Positions 1-8,636 of a stretch of 34,102 nt of DNA are shown here, one piece after another. Source of the DNA: Proteus myxofaciens ATCC 19692 (GTDB lineage Bacteria; Pseudomonadota; Gammaproteobacteria; Enterobacterales; Enterobacteriaceae); NCBI RefSeq assembly GCF_001654855.1, contig NZ_LXEN01000093.1, positions 1-34,102 of the forward strand, read 5' to 3'. The position numbers were made by a program, and so were the translations under genes. How positions within the stretch are numbered: the stretch's first letter is position 1; each line of letters starts with the position of its first letter. Under the pieces are notes generated by a model. It saw only the letters and a list, made by a program, of their open reading frames with translations. It made no database searches and had not been told where the DNA came from.

Positions 1-5
1 TATTT

Positions 6-81
6 AGGGGCGTAGTTCAATTGGTAGAGCACCGGTCTCCAAAACCGGGTGTTGGGAGTTCGAGTCTCTCCGCCCCTGCCA
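6..81 (+). tRNA. trpT: tRNA-Trp (anticodon CCA)
   Basis: A 76-base tRNA with an encoded CCA end. The acceptor stem is AGGGGCG paired with CGCCCCT, the T loop is TTCGAGT, and the anticodon CCA lies at 39-41. It matches the E. coli tRNA-Trp sequence as I know it. In E. coli this gene closes the rrnC operon just upstream of hdfR. The same downstream neighbour here suggests that an rRNA operon lies just left of the window; only 5 bases precede the tRNA, so this cannot be seen. Confidence 0.98.
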
Positions 82-119
82 GTTACCACTAAGTAATAAC
101 AAAATTTATACTTCTTTGT

Positions 120-145
120 AGCCCAGTTATTTGACTGGGCTTTTT
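120..145 (+). terminator. Rho-independent terminator after tRNA-Trp
   Basis: GCCCAGT (121-127) and ACTGGGC (134-140) form a perfect 7-bp stem, extended by A120-T141, with a 6-base loop. A run of five T follows. It ends the tRNA (probably rRNA) transcript. Confidence 0.9.
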
Positions 146-234
146 GTTATCCTAATTTCCTCTGTCGATATTTTCTCTATTTCCACTATCTAGTTAATCA
201 TTATTAATACGTTGAATGAGATAAAATATATATC

Positions 235-305
235 AAAAAGCACCGATATTTTATTTCTCATAATATTTTTACTATTTTATGAGAGTTTTAATATCGGTGC
301 TTTTT
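235..305. terminator. Long bidirectional hairpin terminator between trpT and hdfR
   Basis: The arms 235-250 (AAAAAGCACCGATATT) and 290-305 are perfect reverse complements. An inner perfect pair TCTCATAA (256-263) and TTATGAGA (277-284) continues the stem. The outer A/T ends give a U-run on either strand, so it can stop hdfR on the minus strand and back up the tRNA terminator on the plus strand. Confidence 0.85.
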
Positions 306-321
306 ATTATGTAGATGGTTA

Positions 322-1146
322 TTACTGATTTTGTTCTATTGGTTTATTTAATAATTGTTCGATTAGCGCTTGTTGATCGCTGTTTTTTAGCCAAACAGCA
401 AATAATGGTTTTTGAATAGATAGCGTTGAAGCTAATGACAAATCATCATAAAGGGTGAGCCAATGGGTGGGTAAAAACGCCAAAGCATGAGTTGTTTTCA
501 TCAACTGATAAGCAATCATTGCAGAATTTGTTGTTAAAATGGGATCAACTTTTTGTTCATCCTCATTGAGGATAAAATGTGAGGTATCTGCACTCCATTC
601 TATCTTGATAAATTGTGCTGTTTTTTCTCTTTTTGATGATGAAATTTTCATCAATTGAAGCGAAATCTGTCCTAAGATTTTACTTTCTAACTCATCCATT
701 TTTGGCGCTTCTGTCGTAAACAGAAGATCGAGCTCTCTCGCATGGAGTTGTTTAACGAGAGACTGCCTTGTGGAGACTCTAGATTCGATTCTAAGCCCTT
801 TTTTATCTAGATAAGAACTTTGTAGCCATGGTGTCAAATAAGCTTCCCACAATGAGGCTGTGGCGCCAATTGAAAGTTCAGAATGCTGTGATGCATGGCT
901 TATCTCTTTTTTTGCCATCAGCCATGTATTCATTAATGATTCAGCGTATGGAATAAGACGTTCACCAGCAACTGTTAGACGAATATTATTACGATGTCGA
1001 GTAAAAAGATTCGTTCCTAGCTGAGTTTCTAACTGTCTTATTCTAAAACTGACCGCAGACTGTGTTAGATAAAGAGATTCAGCGGCTCTGCCAAAGTGTC
1101 TTGTCTTACTGACTTCCAAAAAGGTTTTCAGTAATTCGGTATCCAC
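322..1146 (-). CDS. hdfR: LysR-family regulator HdfR
   Basis: A LysR-type transcription factor of 274 residues. The N-terminal winged helix-turn-helix lies at about residues 18-37 ([20 protein letters not shown]), followed by a linker and an effector-binding domain. The first 60 residues are nearly identical to E. coli HdfR, which is controlled by H-NS and represses the flagellar master operon flhDC. The frame can be opened to a TTG at 1158, but GTG at 1146 is preferred: GGAG (1153-1156 on the minus strand) sits 6 bases before it, and the product then begins at the same residue as the E. coli protein. It is divergent from maoP with about 115 bases between, and ends in a shared bidirectional terminator. 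In a swarming organism such as Proteus a flhDC regulator would bear on motility; that is inference. Confidence 0.93.
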   Translation of the reverse strand: MDTELLKTFLEVSKTRHFGRAAESLYLTQSAVSFRIRQLETQLGTNLFTRHRNNIRLTVAGERLIPYAESLMNTWLMAKKEISHASQHSELSIGATASLWEAYLTPWLQSSYLDKKGLRIESRVSTRQSLVKQLHARELDLLFTTEAPKMDELESKILGQISLQLMKISSSKREKTAQFIKIEWSADTSHFILNEDEQKVDPILTTNSAMIAYQLMKTTHALAFLPTHWLTLYDDLSLASTLSIQKPLFAVWLKNSDQQALIEQLLNKPIEQNQ

Positions 1147-1190
1147 ATCTATCTCCAAAAAAATTTGTCGTTACGATTTAAATATTTTGT

Positions 1191-1218
1191 TTTACAGAAC
1201 TGCATGACTCCCTAATAC
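1191..1218 (+). promoter_or_regulatory. Probable sigma-70 promoter of maoP
   Basis: TTTACA (1191-1196) and TAATAC (1213-1218) are separated by 16 bp. This predicts a start near 1225 and a leader of about 37 bases with AGGAG at 1249-1253. The divergent hdfR promoter must lie in the same 115-base gap. In E. coli the maoS site bound by MaoP lies in this intergenic region; I could not assign its 17-bp sequence here. Confidence 0.55.
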
Positions 1219-1261
1219 TCCGCGCCATAAGTATGACGTTAGAGAATTAGGAGTGTGTCAG

Positions 1262-1600
1262 ATGGCAGAAAGTTTTATCACGACTAACCGTTTTTTTGAC
1301 AATAAACATTATCCGCGTGGTTTTTCTCGTCATGGCGATTTCACTATCAAGGAAGCCCAGATATTGGAACGTCATGGTCAAGCTTTTAACGAACTTGATT
1401 TAGGTAAACGAGATCCTTCGACTGAAGTGGAAAAATTATTTGTTGCCATGTGTCGTGGCGAGCGAGAAGCAGCAACGGTTGAAGAAAAAATTTGGAAAAA
1501 ATATACAAGTCGTATAAGTCGTCCAAAACGTTTTCATACATTATCGGGTGGAAAGCCACAGCTCGATCCATCTGATGACTATACCGATTCTGATGATTAA
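1262..1600 (+). CDS. maoP: Macrodomain Ori organisation protein MaoP
   Basis: A small protein of 112 residues (formerly YifE). In E. coli it acts with the single chromosomal site maoS to organise the Ori region into a macrodomain. The N-terminal half ([20 protein letters not shown]) and the tail ([13 protein letters not shown], then DYTDSDD) are the hallmark conserved segments. The frame extends up to a GTG at 1253, but ATG 1262 is chosen because AGGAG ends 8 bases before it and the product then starts MAESF as in E. coli. It stands alone between divergent hdfR and convergent comM, with its own promoter and a terminator. Its place near the presumed rRNA operon and ilv genes matches the E. coli Ori region. 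Confidence 0.95.
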   Translation: MAESFITTNRFFDNKHYPRGFSRHGDFTIKEAQILERHGQAFNELDLGKRDPSTEVEKLFVAMCRGEREAATVEEKIWKKYTSRISRPKRFHTLSGGKPQLDPSDDYTDSDD

Positions 1601-1614
1601 TATCATTAGTTTTA

Positions 1615-1647
1615 GTTAAAAAGGGGCGGTTTTCGCTCCTTTTTAAC
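1615..1647. terminator. Bidirectional terminator between maoP and comM
   Basis: GTTAAAAAGGGGCG (1615-1628) pairs with 1634-1647 (CGCTCCTTTTTAAC) through 14 bp with one G-T pair, and the loop is GTTTT. T-runs are present on both strands. It directly abuts the comM stop codon at 1648-1650. Confidence 0.9.
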
Positions 1648-3180
1648 TTATTCATATAATTGTTTCTGTAAGTAGATCATTAATCTATCCATAGCACGAA
1701 AGCTCAATGCTTCAATCAAGTGCTCTCTCTTTATTCTTTCTGTATGTTCAAGATCAGCAATTGTACGAGATACTTTAAGTATTTTGTGCCAAGCTCGAAT
1801 AGATAATCCCAATTTATTTAGAGTATCTTCAAGAAAAGTGGCATCTTCGGTTTTCAGTGAACAGTATTGTTCAATCTCTTTTCCTGTTAATCTTGAATTA
1901 ATTTTTCCACAGCGTGCGAGTTGATATTCTCGCGCTTTAAGCACACGAGCTCTAACTTTTTCACTGTCTTCATTTGAAAGTGTGGGTTGAAGAAGGGCGC
2001 CTTGTGGTAATAATGGCATTTCGACAGATAAATCGAATCTATCTAAAAAAGGACCCGAAATTTTATTTAGATAGCGCATAATCTGTCTTACTGGTGTTCT
2101 ATTATGTATTCCCTGATAATGCCCTGTAGGACTAGGATTGAATGCACCAATTAAAAGTACATCGGCAGGATAACTAATTTTGGCTTTTGCTCGAGAGATT
2201 GTAATTTTTCTAGCATCAAGAGGTTCTCTTAATGCATCAAGAACTCGCCTGTCAAACTCTGTTAACTCGTCTAAAAATAAAATACCATGGTGGGCTAAGG
2301 TTATTTCTCCAGGCTTAGGGATTGAACCACCGCCAGTTAACGCTATCGCAGAAGATGTATGATGAGGGGCTCGAAAAGGTCTTGATGGCCATTGTTCATC
2401 TTTATAAGCGACACCTCGCAGACTATTAATAATTAATACGTCTAGTGCCTCTTTCGTTGTCAATGGTGGTAAAAGAGTACTTACCCTTTGTGCTAGCATC
2501 GTTTTTCCTGTACCCGGCGGTCCAAGAAATAAAATATTGTGATTTCCCGCAGCAGTGATTTCAGCTGCCCTTTTTGCATTATTTTGACCAATAATATCAC
2601 TAATATCTCTATTATCTTGAATTTTAATTGCGCTATTAAAACTTCCTTTTTTATTTTCAATTAATGGCGTGTTGCTTTCTAAGTAATGACAAATATCTAA
2701 TAAATGAGAAGCTAATAACACAGAATTATTAGGCAAAAAGGAAACTTCATTCTTATGTTTGATAGAAACAATACTTATTCTATTATCTTTTGATGCACTG
2801 ATAATTGAAGGAATAACAGCGTTAACTCTCTGTAATTGACCTGATAAAGCCAGTTCACCAAAAAACTCATAACTTGATAATTTTTCTGAAATTAATTGCT
2901 CTGATGCTATGAGGATTGCCAAAGCAATAGGTAAATCGTAACGTGCACCTTCTTTGGGCAAATCTGCGGGTGAAAGATTAATTGTTATTCTTTTTGCTGG
3001 GTAAATATAACCACTATTAATTAATGCACTTCTTACTCTATCTTTTGCTTCTTTCACTACTGTTTCAGGTAAGCCGACTAAGGTCAAACCCGGTAATCCT
3101 GGACTAATATGTGCTTCAATTGTAACAAGTGGTGCTGCGATCCCTAATGAGGCTCGAGTATATATTACGGCTAATGCCAT
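1648..3180 (-). CDS. comM: Magnesium-chelatase-like AAA+ helicase ComM (YifB)
   Basis: A protein of 510 residues, full family length. It has an N-terminal LonC-like domain (about 1-190), an AAA+ module with Walker A GPPGTGKT (220-227) and Walker B LFLDE (301-305), and a C-terminal Mg-chelatase domain. In Vibrio and Acinetobacter ComM is a hexameric branch-migration helicase that helps integrate DNA during natural transformation; E. coli YifB is its orthologue. The start ATG at 3180 has a strong GGAGG 6 bases upstream. Compared with the E. coli protein as I recall it, the segment HNRCTPEQ is HNRTPVRQ here, so a cysteine is lost and the TP pair is shifted by one position. It is transcribed alone, away from the AT-rich ilvL upstream region, where its promoter must lie. 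Confidence 0.93.
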   Translation of the reverse strand: MALAVIYTRASLGIAAPLVTIEAHISPGLPGLTLVGLPETVVKEAKDRVRSALINSGYIYPAKRITINLSPADLPKEGARYDLPIALAILIASEQLISEKLSSYEFFGELALSGQLQRVNAVIPSIISASKDNRISIVSIKHKNEVSFLPNNSVLLASHLLDICHYLESNTPLIENKKGSFNSAIKIQDNRDISDIIGQNNAKRAAEITAAGNHNILFLGPPGTGKTMLAQRVSTLLPPLTTKEALDVLIINSLRGVAYKDEQWPSRPFRAPHHTSSAIALTGGGSIPKPGEITLAHHGILFLDELTEFDRRVLDALREPLDARKITISRAKAKISYPADVLLIGAFNPSPTGHYQGIHNRTPVRQIMRYLNKISGPFLDRFDLSVEMPLLPQGALLQPTLSNEDSEKVRARVLKAREYQLARCGKINSRLTGKEIEQYCSLKTEDATFLEDTLNKLGLSIRAWHKILKVSRTIADLEHTERIKREHLIEALSFRAMDRLMIYLQKQLYE

Positions 3181-3624
3181 TTTTATCCTCCATTATTTTT
3201 AATCCTTTTTTAAATTATTTTTACTCTTTTGTTAAATTAAAAGAAAATAAAATGAGAGGAGCTTCGTAAATATCATAAATATATAATAAAAAAGAAAATA
3301 ATATTAAATTTAAATAGTATTTAAAATTATTTAACAGCTATTGTTTTACTTTGATTTCTTTAAAATTAATTATTTTCTGATGATTATTTTTATGACTAAA
3401 TAAAAAACTTTTAACAGCATTAATGACTGTAAAAAATATTTGATTAAGAATTATGTTCTGTTTTGTTTTCAATAATAAAATAACGTTAAAATTCATAATG
3501 TTATAAATATTTCAAAAATACTTATTGTCAATCTAGAAATATCATGGTACCACTAAAAGAACAAAGTGAATGAAAACACAACAAACACACATATTAATTA
3601 AATAACAAAAGAATTTATAAAACT
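3181..3624. other. Very AT-rich spacer between comM and ilvL
   Basis: This 444-base stretch holds no convincing gene. By my count 48 of the 300 bases at 3241-3540 are G or C (16%). It contains a near-palindrome TTTAAATA-G-TATTTAAA (3309-3325). It must carry the comM promoter (minus) and the ilvL promoter (plus). The best plus-strand hexamer I see is TTGTCA (3525-3530) with a weak TACCAC 17 bp on (3548-3553), so I do not call the promoter firmly. A curved, H-NS- or Lrp-bound region is plausible from composition alone. Confidence 0.6.
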
Positions 3625-3726
3625 ATGAATACTCTCGTCCTAGTGATTAGCCTAATTATTCTAAGCGTGGTGGTGATTATTATCCCACCGTGCGGGGCTG
3701 CACTAGGACGAAGAAAGGCTAAATAA
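3625..3726 (+). CDS. ilvL: ilv operon leader peptide
   Basis: A 33-residue leader peptide in a frame too short for ordinary gene finders. The core matches E. coli IlvL: a run of valine and isoleucine codons at residues 15-20 (VVVIII) followed by PPCGAALG. It has six isoleucine, five valine and five leucine codons; four of the five leucines use the rare codon CTA. Ribosome speed over these codons reports the supply of charged Ile, Val and Leu tRNA and decides whether the terminator downstream forms. It sits 129 bases before ilvG. Upstream GAATTTATAAAACT gives no strong ribosome binding site. Confidence 0.9.
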   Translation: MNTLVLVISLIILSVVVIIIPPCGAALGRRKAK

Positions 3727-3754
3727 ACTAGCCAGATCGCTTAAAACCCCCGCA
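3691..3754 (+). promoter_or_regulatory. Antiterminator pairing of the ilv attenuator
   Basis: TGCGGGG (3691-3697), just after the VVVIII codons of ilvL, is a perfect complement of CCCCGCA (3748-3754), which is also the left arm of the terminator. The two structures exclude each other. Two small hairpins lie between or over these arms: GTGC/GCAC (3690-3703) and GGCTA/TAGCC (3717-3733, enclosing the ilvL stop). The pairing is read from the sequence; its use in vivo is inferred from the E. coli system. Confidence 0.65.
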
Positions 3755-3778
3755 CCGAAAGGCGCGGGGGTTTTTTTT
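3743..3778 (+). terminator. Attenuator terminator of the ilv operon
   Basis: CCCCCGCACC (3747-3756) pairs with GGCGCGGGGG (3761-3770) around a GAAA tetraloop, with one A-C mismatch, and eight T follow (3771-3778). It lies 78 bases before ilvG and is the expected Rho-independent stop of attenuated leader transcripts. Confidence 0.93.
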
Positions 3779-3855
3779 AGCTCGAATTTTATGGAAAAGA
3801 TTAAAACCGAAATAAACCTTTATTAAACAAAATATTAAGCTGGCAGGGTGAAAGA

Positions 3856-5505
3856 ATGAATGGAGCACAGTGGTTAGTACAGGCATTACGACAACATCAC
3901 GTTGATACCGTCTTTGGTTATCCTGGTGGTGCTATTATGCCCGTTTATGATGCACTTTATGATGGTGGTGTAGAACATATTTTATGTCGCCATGAGCAGG
4001 GAGCTGCTATTGCCGCGATTGGTTTTGCGCGTTCTACTGGTAAAACAGGTGTCTGTATCGCGACATCAGGCCCAGGCGCTACTAATGTTATCACAGGACT
4101 TGCTGATGCATTGTTAGACTCTGTGCCTGTTGTTGCTATCACAGGACAAGTTGCTTCTAACCTTATCGGCACAGATGCTTTCCAAGAAATCGATGTATTA
4201 GGTCTTTCATTGGCCTGTACAAAACACAGTTTTTTGGTATCACATATTGATGACTTGCCAAAGGTGCTTTCAGAAGCATTTACGATAGCATCTCAAGGAC
4301 GCCCAGGGCCTGTTTTAGTTGATATCACTAAAGATGTTCAACTTGCAGATGCCTCCCATTTATTAACTTATCCATTCTCAGATGAGCAAGTATTCTCTTT
4401 TCCCAAAGAAGATATTGCCAATGCTAAGCAGATGTTAGCTCAATCCAAAAAACCTATTTTGTATATTGGTGGTGGGGTTGCAATGGGTAATGCGGTTGAT
4501 GCATTAAGAAAGTTTGTTACGCAGACAAAGATCCCCGTTGTTTCAACCTTAAAAGGTCTAGGTTGTGCTGATGCTTTAGATGCTAACTATTTAGGTATGT
4601 TAGGAATGCATGGGACAAAAGCAGCTAATTATGCTGTTCAGCGTAGTGATTTGTTAATTGCTGTCGGTGCTCGCTTTGATGATCGTGTTACAGGACGATT
4701 AAATACATTTGCGCCTAATGCCAAAGTCATTCATATCGATATAGATAATGCCGAATTAAATAAATTAAAACAGGCATATATCGGCTTATTAGGTGATGCC
4801 AAGGAATTATTGCCTACACTTACTCAGCCTTTAGATATTTCATCATGGCAAAACGAAGTTCAGGACTTAAAAGCAGATTATGCTTGGCGTTACGATCATC
4901 CAGGCTCAGCGATATATGCTCCATTATTGTTGAAACAATTATCAGACGCCAAACCTAAAAATACCGTTGTAACAACAGATGTTGGCCAGCATCAAATGTG
5001 GTCGGCGCAACATATGACATTTGATGCACCTGAAAATTTTATCACCTCAAGTGGTTTAGGCACCATGGGATTTGGTATCCCGGCGGCTGTTGGTGCTCAA
5101 ATTGCTAGACCTGATGCTTGTGTTATCTGCGTCTCAGGTGACGGCTCTTTTATGATGAATGTGCAGGAATTGGGCACAATCAAACGTAAACAATTACCAA
5201 TCAAACTGGTGTTATTAGATAACCAACGTCTTGGTATGGTTCGCCAATGGCAAGAGCTATTTTTTGAACAACGCTATAGCGAAACAATTTTAACTGACAA
5301 CCCTGATTTTGTTGCCTTAGCGAATGCTTTTGAAATTCCAGGACAACGTATTACCGAAAAATCACAGGTTGCAGATGCAATCAAAAATTTATTAGAGAGC
5401 AAAGGCCCTTATTTATTACAGGTGTCTATTGATGATGCAGAGAATGTCTGGCCATTAGTTCCGCCGGGCGCAAGTAATGATGAGATGATGGAGAAATCAC
5501 AATGA
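3856..5505 (+). CDS. ilvG: Acetolactate synthase II, large catalytic subunit
   Basis: A thiamine-diphosphate enzyme of 549 residues. It condenses two pyruvates to acetolactate (valine, leucine) or pyruvate with 2-oxobutanoate to acetohydroxybutyrate (isoleucine). The catalytic glutamate E47 lies in CRHEQGAA, and the cofactor motif runs from GDGSF at 428 to LLDNQ at 457. Tryptophan 465 in MVRQWQE matches the residue that favours 2-oxobutanoate in isozyme II. The frame is continuous, unlike the frameshifted ilvG of E. coli K-12, so isozyme II should be active. AGGG at 3845-3848 precedes the ATG by 7 bases. It overlaps ilvM by four bases (ATGA), which suggests coupled synthesis of the two subunits. 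Expression depends on the attenuator upstream. Confidence 0.97.
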   Translation: MNGAQWLVQALRQHHVDTVFGYPGGAIMPVYDALYDGGVEHILCRHEQGAAIAAIGFARSTGKTGVCIATSGPGATNVITGLADALLDSVPVVAITGQVASNLIGTDAFQEIDVLGLSLACTKHSFLVSHIDDLPKVLSEAFTIASQGRPGPVLVDITKDVQLADASHLLTYPFSDEQVFSFPKEDIANAKQMLAQSKKPILYIGGGVAMGNAVDALRKFVTQTKIPVVSTLKGLGCADALDANYLGMLGMHGTKAANYAVQRSDLLIAVGARFDDRVTGRLNTFAPNAKVIHIDIDNAELNKLKQAYIGLLGDAKELLPTLTQPLDISSWQNEVQDLKADYAWRYDHPGSAIYAPLLLKQLSDAKPKNTVVTTDVGQHQMWSAQHMTFDAPENFITSSGLGTMGFGIPAAVGAQIARPDACVICVSGDGSFMMNVQELGTIKRKQLPIKLVLLDNQRLGMVRQWQELFFEQRYSETILTDNPDFVALANAFEIPGQRITEKSQVADAIKNLLESKGPYLLQVSIDDAENVWPLVPPGASNDEMMEKSQ

Positions 5506-5777
5506 ACCAACACAATATCACAATTGAAGCCCGTTCTTGCCCAGAAATTTTAGAACGTATCTTGAGAGTTATTCGCCACCGTGGTTTTAATATATGCTCC
5601 ATGAATATGGAACTCACGGAAAGTAATAATATAAATCTTGCTCTGACTGTGAGTAGTCAACGACCTTTAGACCTATTATGTAGCCAGTTAACAAAGTTAG
5701 CTGATGTTGCCGGTATTGAGGTCTTACATCAACAAAAAGAAAAATTACATTTCATTGGTTCCCTTGGAGCCATGTAA
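5502..5777 (+). CDS. ilvM: Acetolactate synthase II, small regulatory subunit
   Basis: A 91-residue ACT-domain subunit that activates and stabilises IlvG. The ACT fold is recognisable from the N-terminal strand ([20 protein letters not shown]) and the [12 protein letters not shown] segment shared with E. coli IlvM. Its ATG overlaps the ilvG stop, with GGAG at 5490-5493. It is a few residues longer than the E. coli protein at the C terminus (about 87 there, from memory). The isozyme II small subunit is much shorter than IlvH or IlvN and is known for weak valine inhibition. Confidence 0.95.
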   Translation: MNQHNITIEARSCPEILERILRVIRHRGFNICSMNMELTESNNINLALTVSSQRPLDLLCSQLTKLADVAGIEVLHQQKEKLHFIGSLGAM

Positions 5778-5787
5778 GGATAAAAGA

Positions 5788-6714
5788 ATGACAAAGCAAG
5801 CTGATTATATTTGGTTTAACGGTGAAATGGTTCCATGGGCTGATGCTAAGGTTCACGTTATGTCCCATGCATTACATTATGGAACATCTGTTTTTGAAGG
5901 GGTGCGTTGTTACGATTCGCATAAAGGACCTGTTGTCTTTCGTCATCGTGAGCATATGCAACGTTTACATGATTCAGCCAAAATTTATCGTATGCCTGTA
6001 GAACAAAGTGTCGATGAATTGATGGAAGCATGCCGTGCAACTTTACGTAAAAATAAATTAGTCAGCGCTTATATTCGTCCATTAGTGTTTATTGGTGATG
6101 TTGGTATGGGCGTTAATCCGCCAGAAGGTTATAAAACAGATGTTATTATTGCAGCATTCCCATGGGGTGCTTATTTAGGCGAAGAGGCATTAGATAAAGG
6201 TATTGATGCAATGGTTTCTTCTTGGCACCGTGCTGCGCCTAATACAATTCCAACTGCCGCAAAAGCGGGCGGTAACTATCTTTCTTCTTTACTTGTTGGT
6301 AGTGAAGCTCGTCGTCACGGATATCAAGAAGGTATTGCATTAGATGTTCATGGCTATTTATCTGAAGGTGCGGGTGAAAATCTTTTTGAAGTTAAAGATG
6401 GCGTTATTTTTACCCCTCCTTTTACCTCATCTGCGCTACCAGGTATTACGCGAGATGCGATTATCAAATTAGCAAAAGATTTAGGTTATGAAATTCGTGA
6501 ACAAGTGCTTTCGCGTGAGTCTCTTTATCTTGCTGATGAAGTTTTCATGTCAGGAACGGCAGCAGAAATTACACCAGTTCGTAGTGTTGATGGTATCCAA
6601 GTGGGTATTGGTCGTTGTGGGCCTGTTACAAAATCAATTCAAAAAGCGTTCTTTGGCCTATTTTCTGGTGAGACAGAAGATAAATACGGCTGGTTAGATC
6701 CCGTAAATCCATAA
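5788..6714 (+). CDS. ilvE: Branched-chain amino acid aminotransferase
   Basis: A fold-type IV PLP enzyme of 308 residues that transfers the amino group of glutamate to the 2-oxo acids of Ile, Val and Leu. The PLP lysine is K159 in TIPTAAKAGGNY, and the phosphate-binding GTAAEITPVRS is present near the C terminus. The frame is open further upstream, into ilvM, but ATG 5788 is chosen: AAGGA (5776-5780) lies 7 bases before it, and the product starts MTKQADYIWFNGE like the E. coli enzyme. It begins 10 bases after ilvM, in the same operon. A hairpin in the 69-base gap to ilvD may separate the two mRNA segments. Confidence 0.97.
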   Translation: MTKQADYIWFNGEMVPWADAKVHVMSHALHYGTSVFEGVRCYDSHKGPVVFRHREHMQRLHDSAKIYRMPVEQSVDELMEACRATLRKNKLVSAYIRPLVFIGDVGMGVNPPEGYKTDVIIAAFPWGAYLGEEALDKGIDAMVSSWHRAAPNTIPTAAKAGGNYLSSLLVGSEARRHGYQEGIALDVHGYLSEGAGENLFEVKDGVIFTPPFTSSALPGITRDAIIKLAKDLGYEIREQVLSRESLYLADEVFMSGTAAEITPVRSVDGIQVGIGRCGPVTKSIQKAFFGLFSGETEDKYGWLDPVNP

Positions 6715-6736
6715 TCATAAACATATAAATATATTT

Positions 6737-6759
6737 GCGAGTAGATGTTCCCTACTCGC
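6737..6759 (+). other. Perfect hairpin in the ilvE-ilvD gap
   Basis: GCGAGTAG (6737-6744) and CTACTCGC (6752-6759) form an 8-bp perfect stem with a 7-base loop. Only CTTATT follows, not a U-run, so it is not a typical terminator. It could protect or direct processing of the operon mRNA; that is inference. Confidence 0.6.
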
Positions 6760-6783
6760 CTTATTATTGCAGGAGTGTGAAAA

Positions 6784-8634
6784 ATGCCTAAATACCGTTC
6801 AGCGACAACAACTCATGGTCGCAATATGGCTGGTGCACGCGCCTTATGGCGTGCAACGGGAATGACAGATGCTGATTTTGGTAAACCCATTATCGCTGTA
6901 GTGAACTCATTTACTCAATTCGTACCAGGTCATGTGCATCTGCGGGATTTAGGAAAACTTGTTGCTGAGCAAATTGAAGTAGCAGGTGGTGTGGCTAAAG
7001 AATTTAATACAATTGCAGTCGATGATGGTATAGCAATGGGGCATGGTGGCATGCTTTATTCTTTACCTTCTCGTGAACTGATAGCTGACTCTGTTGAATA
7101 TATGGTTAACGCACACTGTGCTGATGCCATGGTGTGTATCTCTAACTGTGACAAAATCACACCGGGAATGTTGATGGCCTCTTTGCGCTTAAATATTCCT
7201 GTTATTTTTGTCTCAGGTGGTCCTATGGAAGCGGGTAAAACTAAATTATCCGATCAATTGATCAAATTAGATCTTGTTGATGCTATGGTTCAAGGTGCTA
7301 ATCCAAATGTAAGTGATGCAGATAGTGAGCAAATAGAGCGTTCAGCTTGCCCTACATGTGGGTCTTGTTCTGGCATGTTTACCGCGAACTCCATGAACTG
7401 TTTAACAGAAGCATTAGGATTATCTCAACCAGGTAATGGCTCATTACTTGCGACCCATGCTGATCGCGAAAAATTATTTATCAATGCGGGTAAGCGTATT
7501 GTGGAATTGACTAAGCGTTATTATGAGCAAGATGATGAATCTGCATTACCTCGTAATATTGCTAAAAAAGAAGCTTTTGAGAATGCAATGATCTTAGATA
7601 TTGCAATGGGGGGTTCTACTAATACGGTATTACACTTATTAGCGGCAGCTCAAGAAGGTGAAATTGATTTTACAATGGATGATATCGACAGATTATCTCG
7701 CCAAGTTCCTCATTTATGTAAAGTCGCGCCAAGTACACCAAAATACCATATGGAAGATGTCCATCGTGCTGGTGGTGTTATGGGTATTTTAGGGGAGCTA
7801 GATAGAGCAGATTTACTCAATCGAAATGTAAAAAATATCTTAGGTTTGGATTTACCAGCGACTTTGGCGCAGTTTGATATTATGCAAACTGCTGATGAAG
7901 AAGTGAAATCAATGTATCAAGCAGGACCTGCTGGTATTCGTACAACAAAAGCATTTTCTCAAGATTGTCGTTGGCCAACATTAGATACAGACCGTGATAA
8001 TGGCTGTATTCGTCGTAAAGAGTCTGCGTATAGCCAAGATGGTGGACTTGCCGTGTTATCAGGTAATTTAGCCGAAGATGGCTGTATTGTAAAAACTGCC
8101 GGTGTTGATGAAGGAAGCTTAATATTCAAAGGCCCCGCAAAAGTATACGAAAGCCAAGATGATGCAGTAGAAGCGATTTTAAGCGGTAAAGTTATCGCGG
8201 GTGATGTGGTCATTATTCGCTATGAAGGCCCTAAAGGGGGGCCAGGAATGCAAGAGATGCTCTATCCCACTTCTTATTTAAAATCAATGGGATTAGGCAA
8301 GGAATGTGCGTTGATTACGGATGGTCGCTTTTCTGGTGGTACATCAGGATTATCAATAGGACACGTCTCACCAGAAGCAGCAAATGGGGGTGTTATTGGT
8401 TTAGTCGAAGAAGGCGATATTGTTTCTATCAATATTCCAACGCGAGAAATCTCGTTAAATGTTGATGATAAAACATTAGTAGCACGGCGTAATGCACAAA
8501 ATGCACGTTGTAAACAAGCGTGGACACCTAAACAAAGAGAACGCCAAGTATCGTTTGCATTACGAGCTTATGCCTCTTTAGCGATGAGTGCTGATAAAGG
8601 CGCTGTTCGTGATAAATCAAAATTAGGAGGCTAA
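6784..8634 (+). CDS. ilvD: Dihydroxy-acid dehydratase
   Basis: An iron-sulfur dehydratase of 616 residues. It turns 2,3-dihydroxy-isovalerate and 2,3-dihydroxy-3-methylvalerate into the 2-oxo acids that IlvE aminates. The three cluster cysteines are C122 (SNCDKITPG) and C192/C195 in [11 protein letters not shown], and the family's [13 protein letters not shown] and [15 protein letters not shown] signatures are present. Length equals that of E. coli IlvD. AGGAG at 6771-6775 precedes the ATG by 8 bases. It is the fourth structural step gene of the operon, and its stop lies 2 bases before ilvA. Confidence 0.97.
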   Translation: MPKYRSATTTHGRNMAGARALWRATGMTDADFGKPIIAVVNSFTQFVPGHVHLRDLGKLVAEQIEVAGGVAKEFNTIAVDDGIAMGHGGMLYSLPSRELIADSVEYMVNAHCADAMVCISNCDKITPGMLMASLRLNIPVIFVSGGPMEAGKTKLSDQLIKLDLVDAMVQGANPNVSDADSEQIERSACPTCGSCSGMFTANSMNCLTEALGLSQPGNGSLLATHADREKLFINAGKRIVELTKRYYEQDDESALPRNIAKKEAFENAMILDIAMGGSTNTVLHLLAAAQEGEIDFTMDDIDRLSRQVPHLCKVAPSTPKYHMEDVHRAGGVMGILGELDRADLLNRNVKNILGLDLPATLAQFDIMQTADEEVKSMYQAGPAGIRTTKAFSQDCRWPTLDTDRDNGCIRRKESAYSQDGGLAVLSGNLAEDGCIVKTAGVDEGSLIFKGPAKVYESQDDAVEAILSGKVIAGDVVIIRYEGPKGGPGMQEMLYPTSYLKSMGLGKECALITDGRFSGGTSGLSIGHVSPEAANGGVIGLVEEGDIVSINIPTREISLNVDDKTLVARRNAQNARCKQAWTPKQRERQVSFALRAYASLAMSADKGAVRDKSKLGG

Positions 8635-8636
8635 GA

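Noticed and set aside
1386-1655. 89-codon minus-strand frame over maoP
   Set aside because: It is antisense to the well-supported maoP, runs into its terminator, and resembles no known protein.
3181-3624. Small genes in the AT-rich spacer
   Set aside because: Stop codons are dense in all frames, and no frame has a ribosome site with a sensible product.
6488-6697. 69-codon frame inside ilvE in another frame
   Set aside because: It lies entirely within a conserved enzyme gene and is a shadow of its codon pattern.
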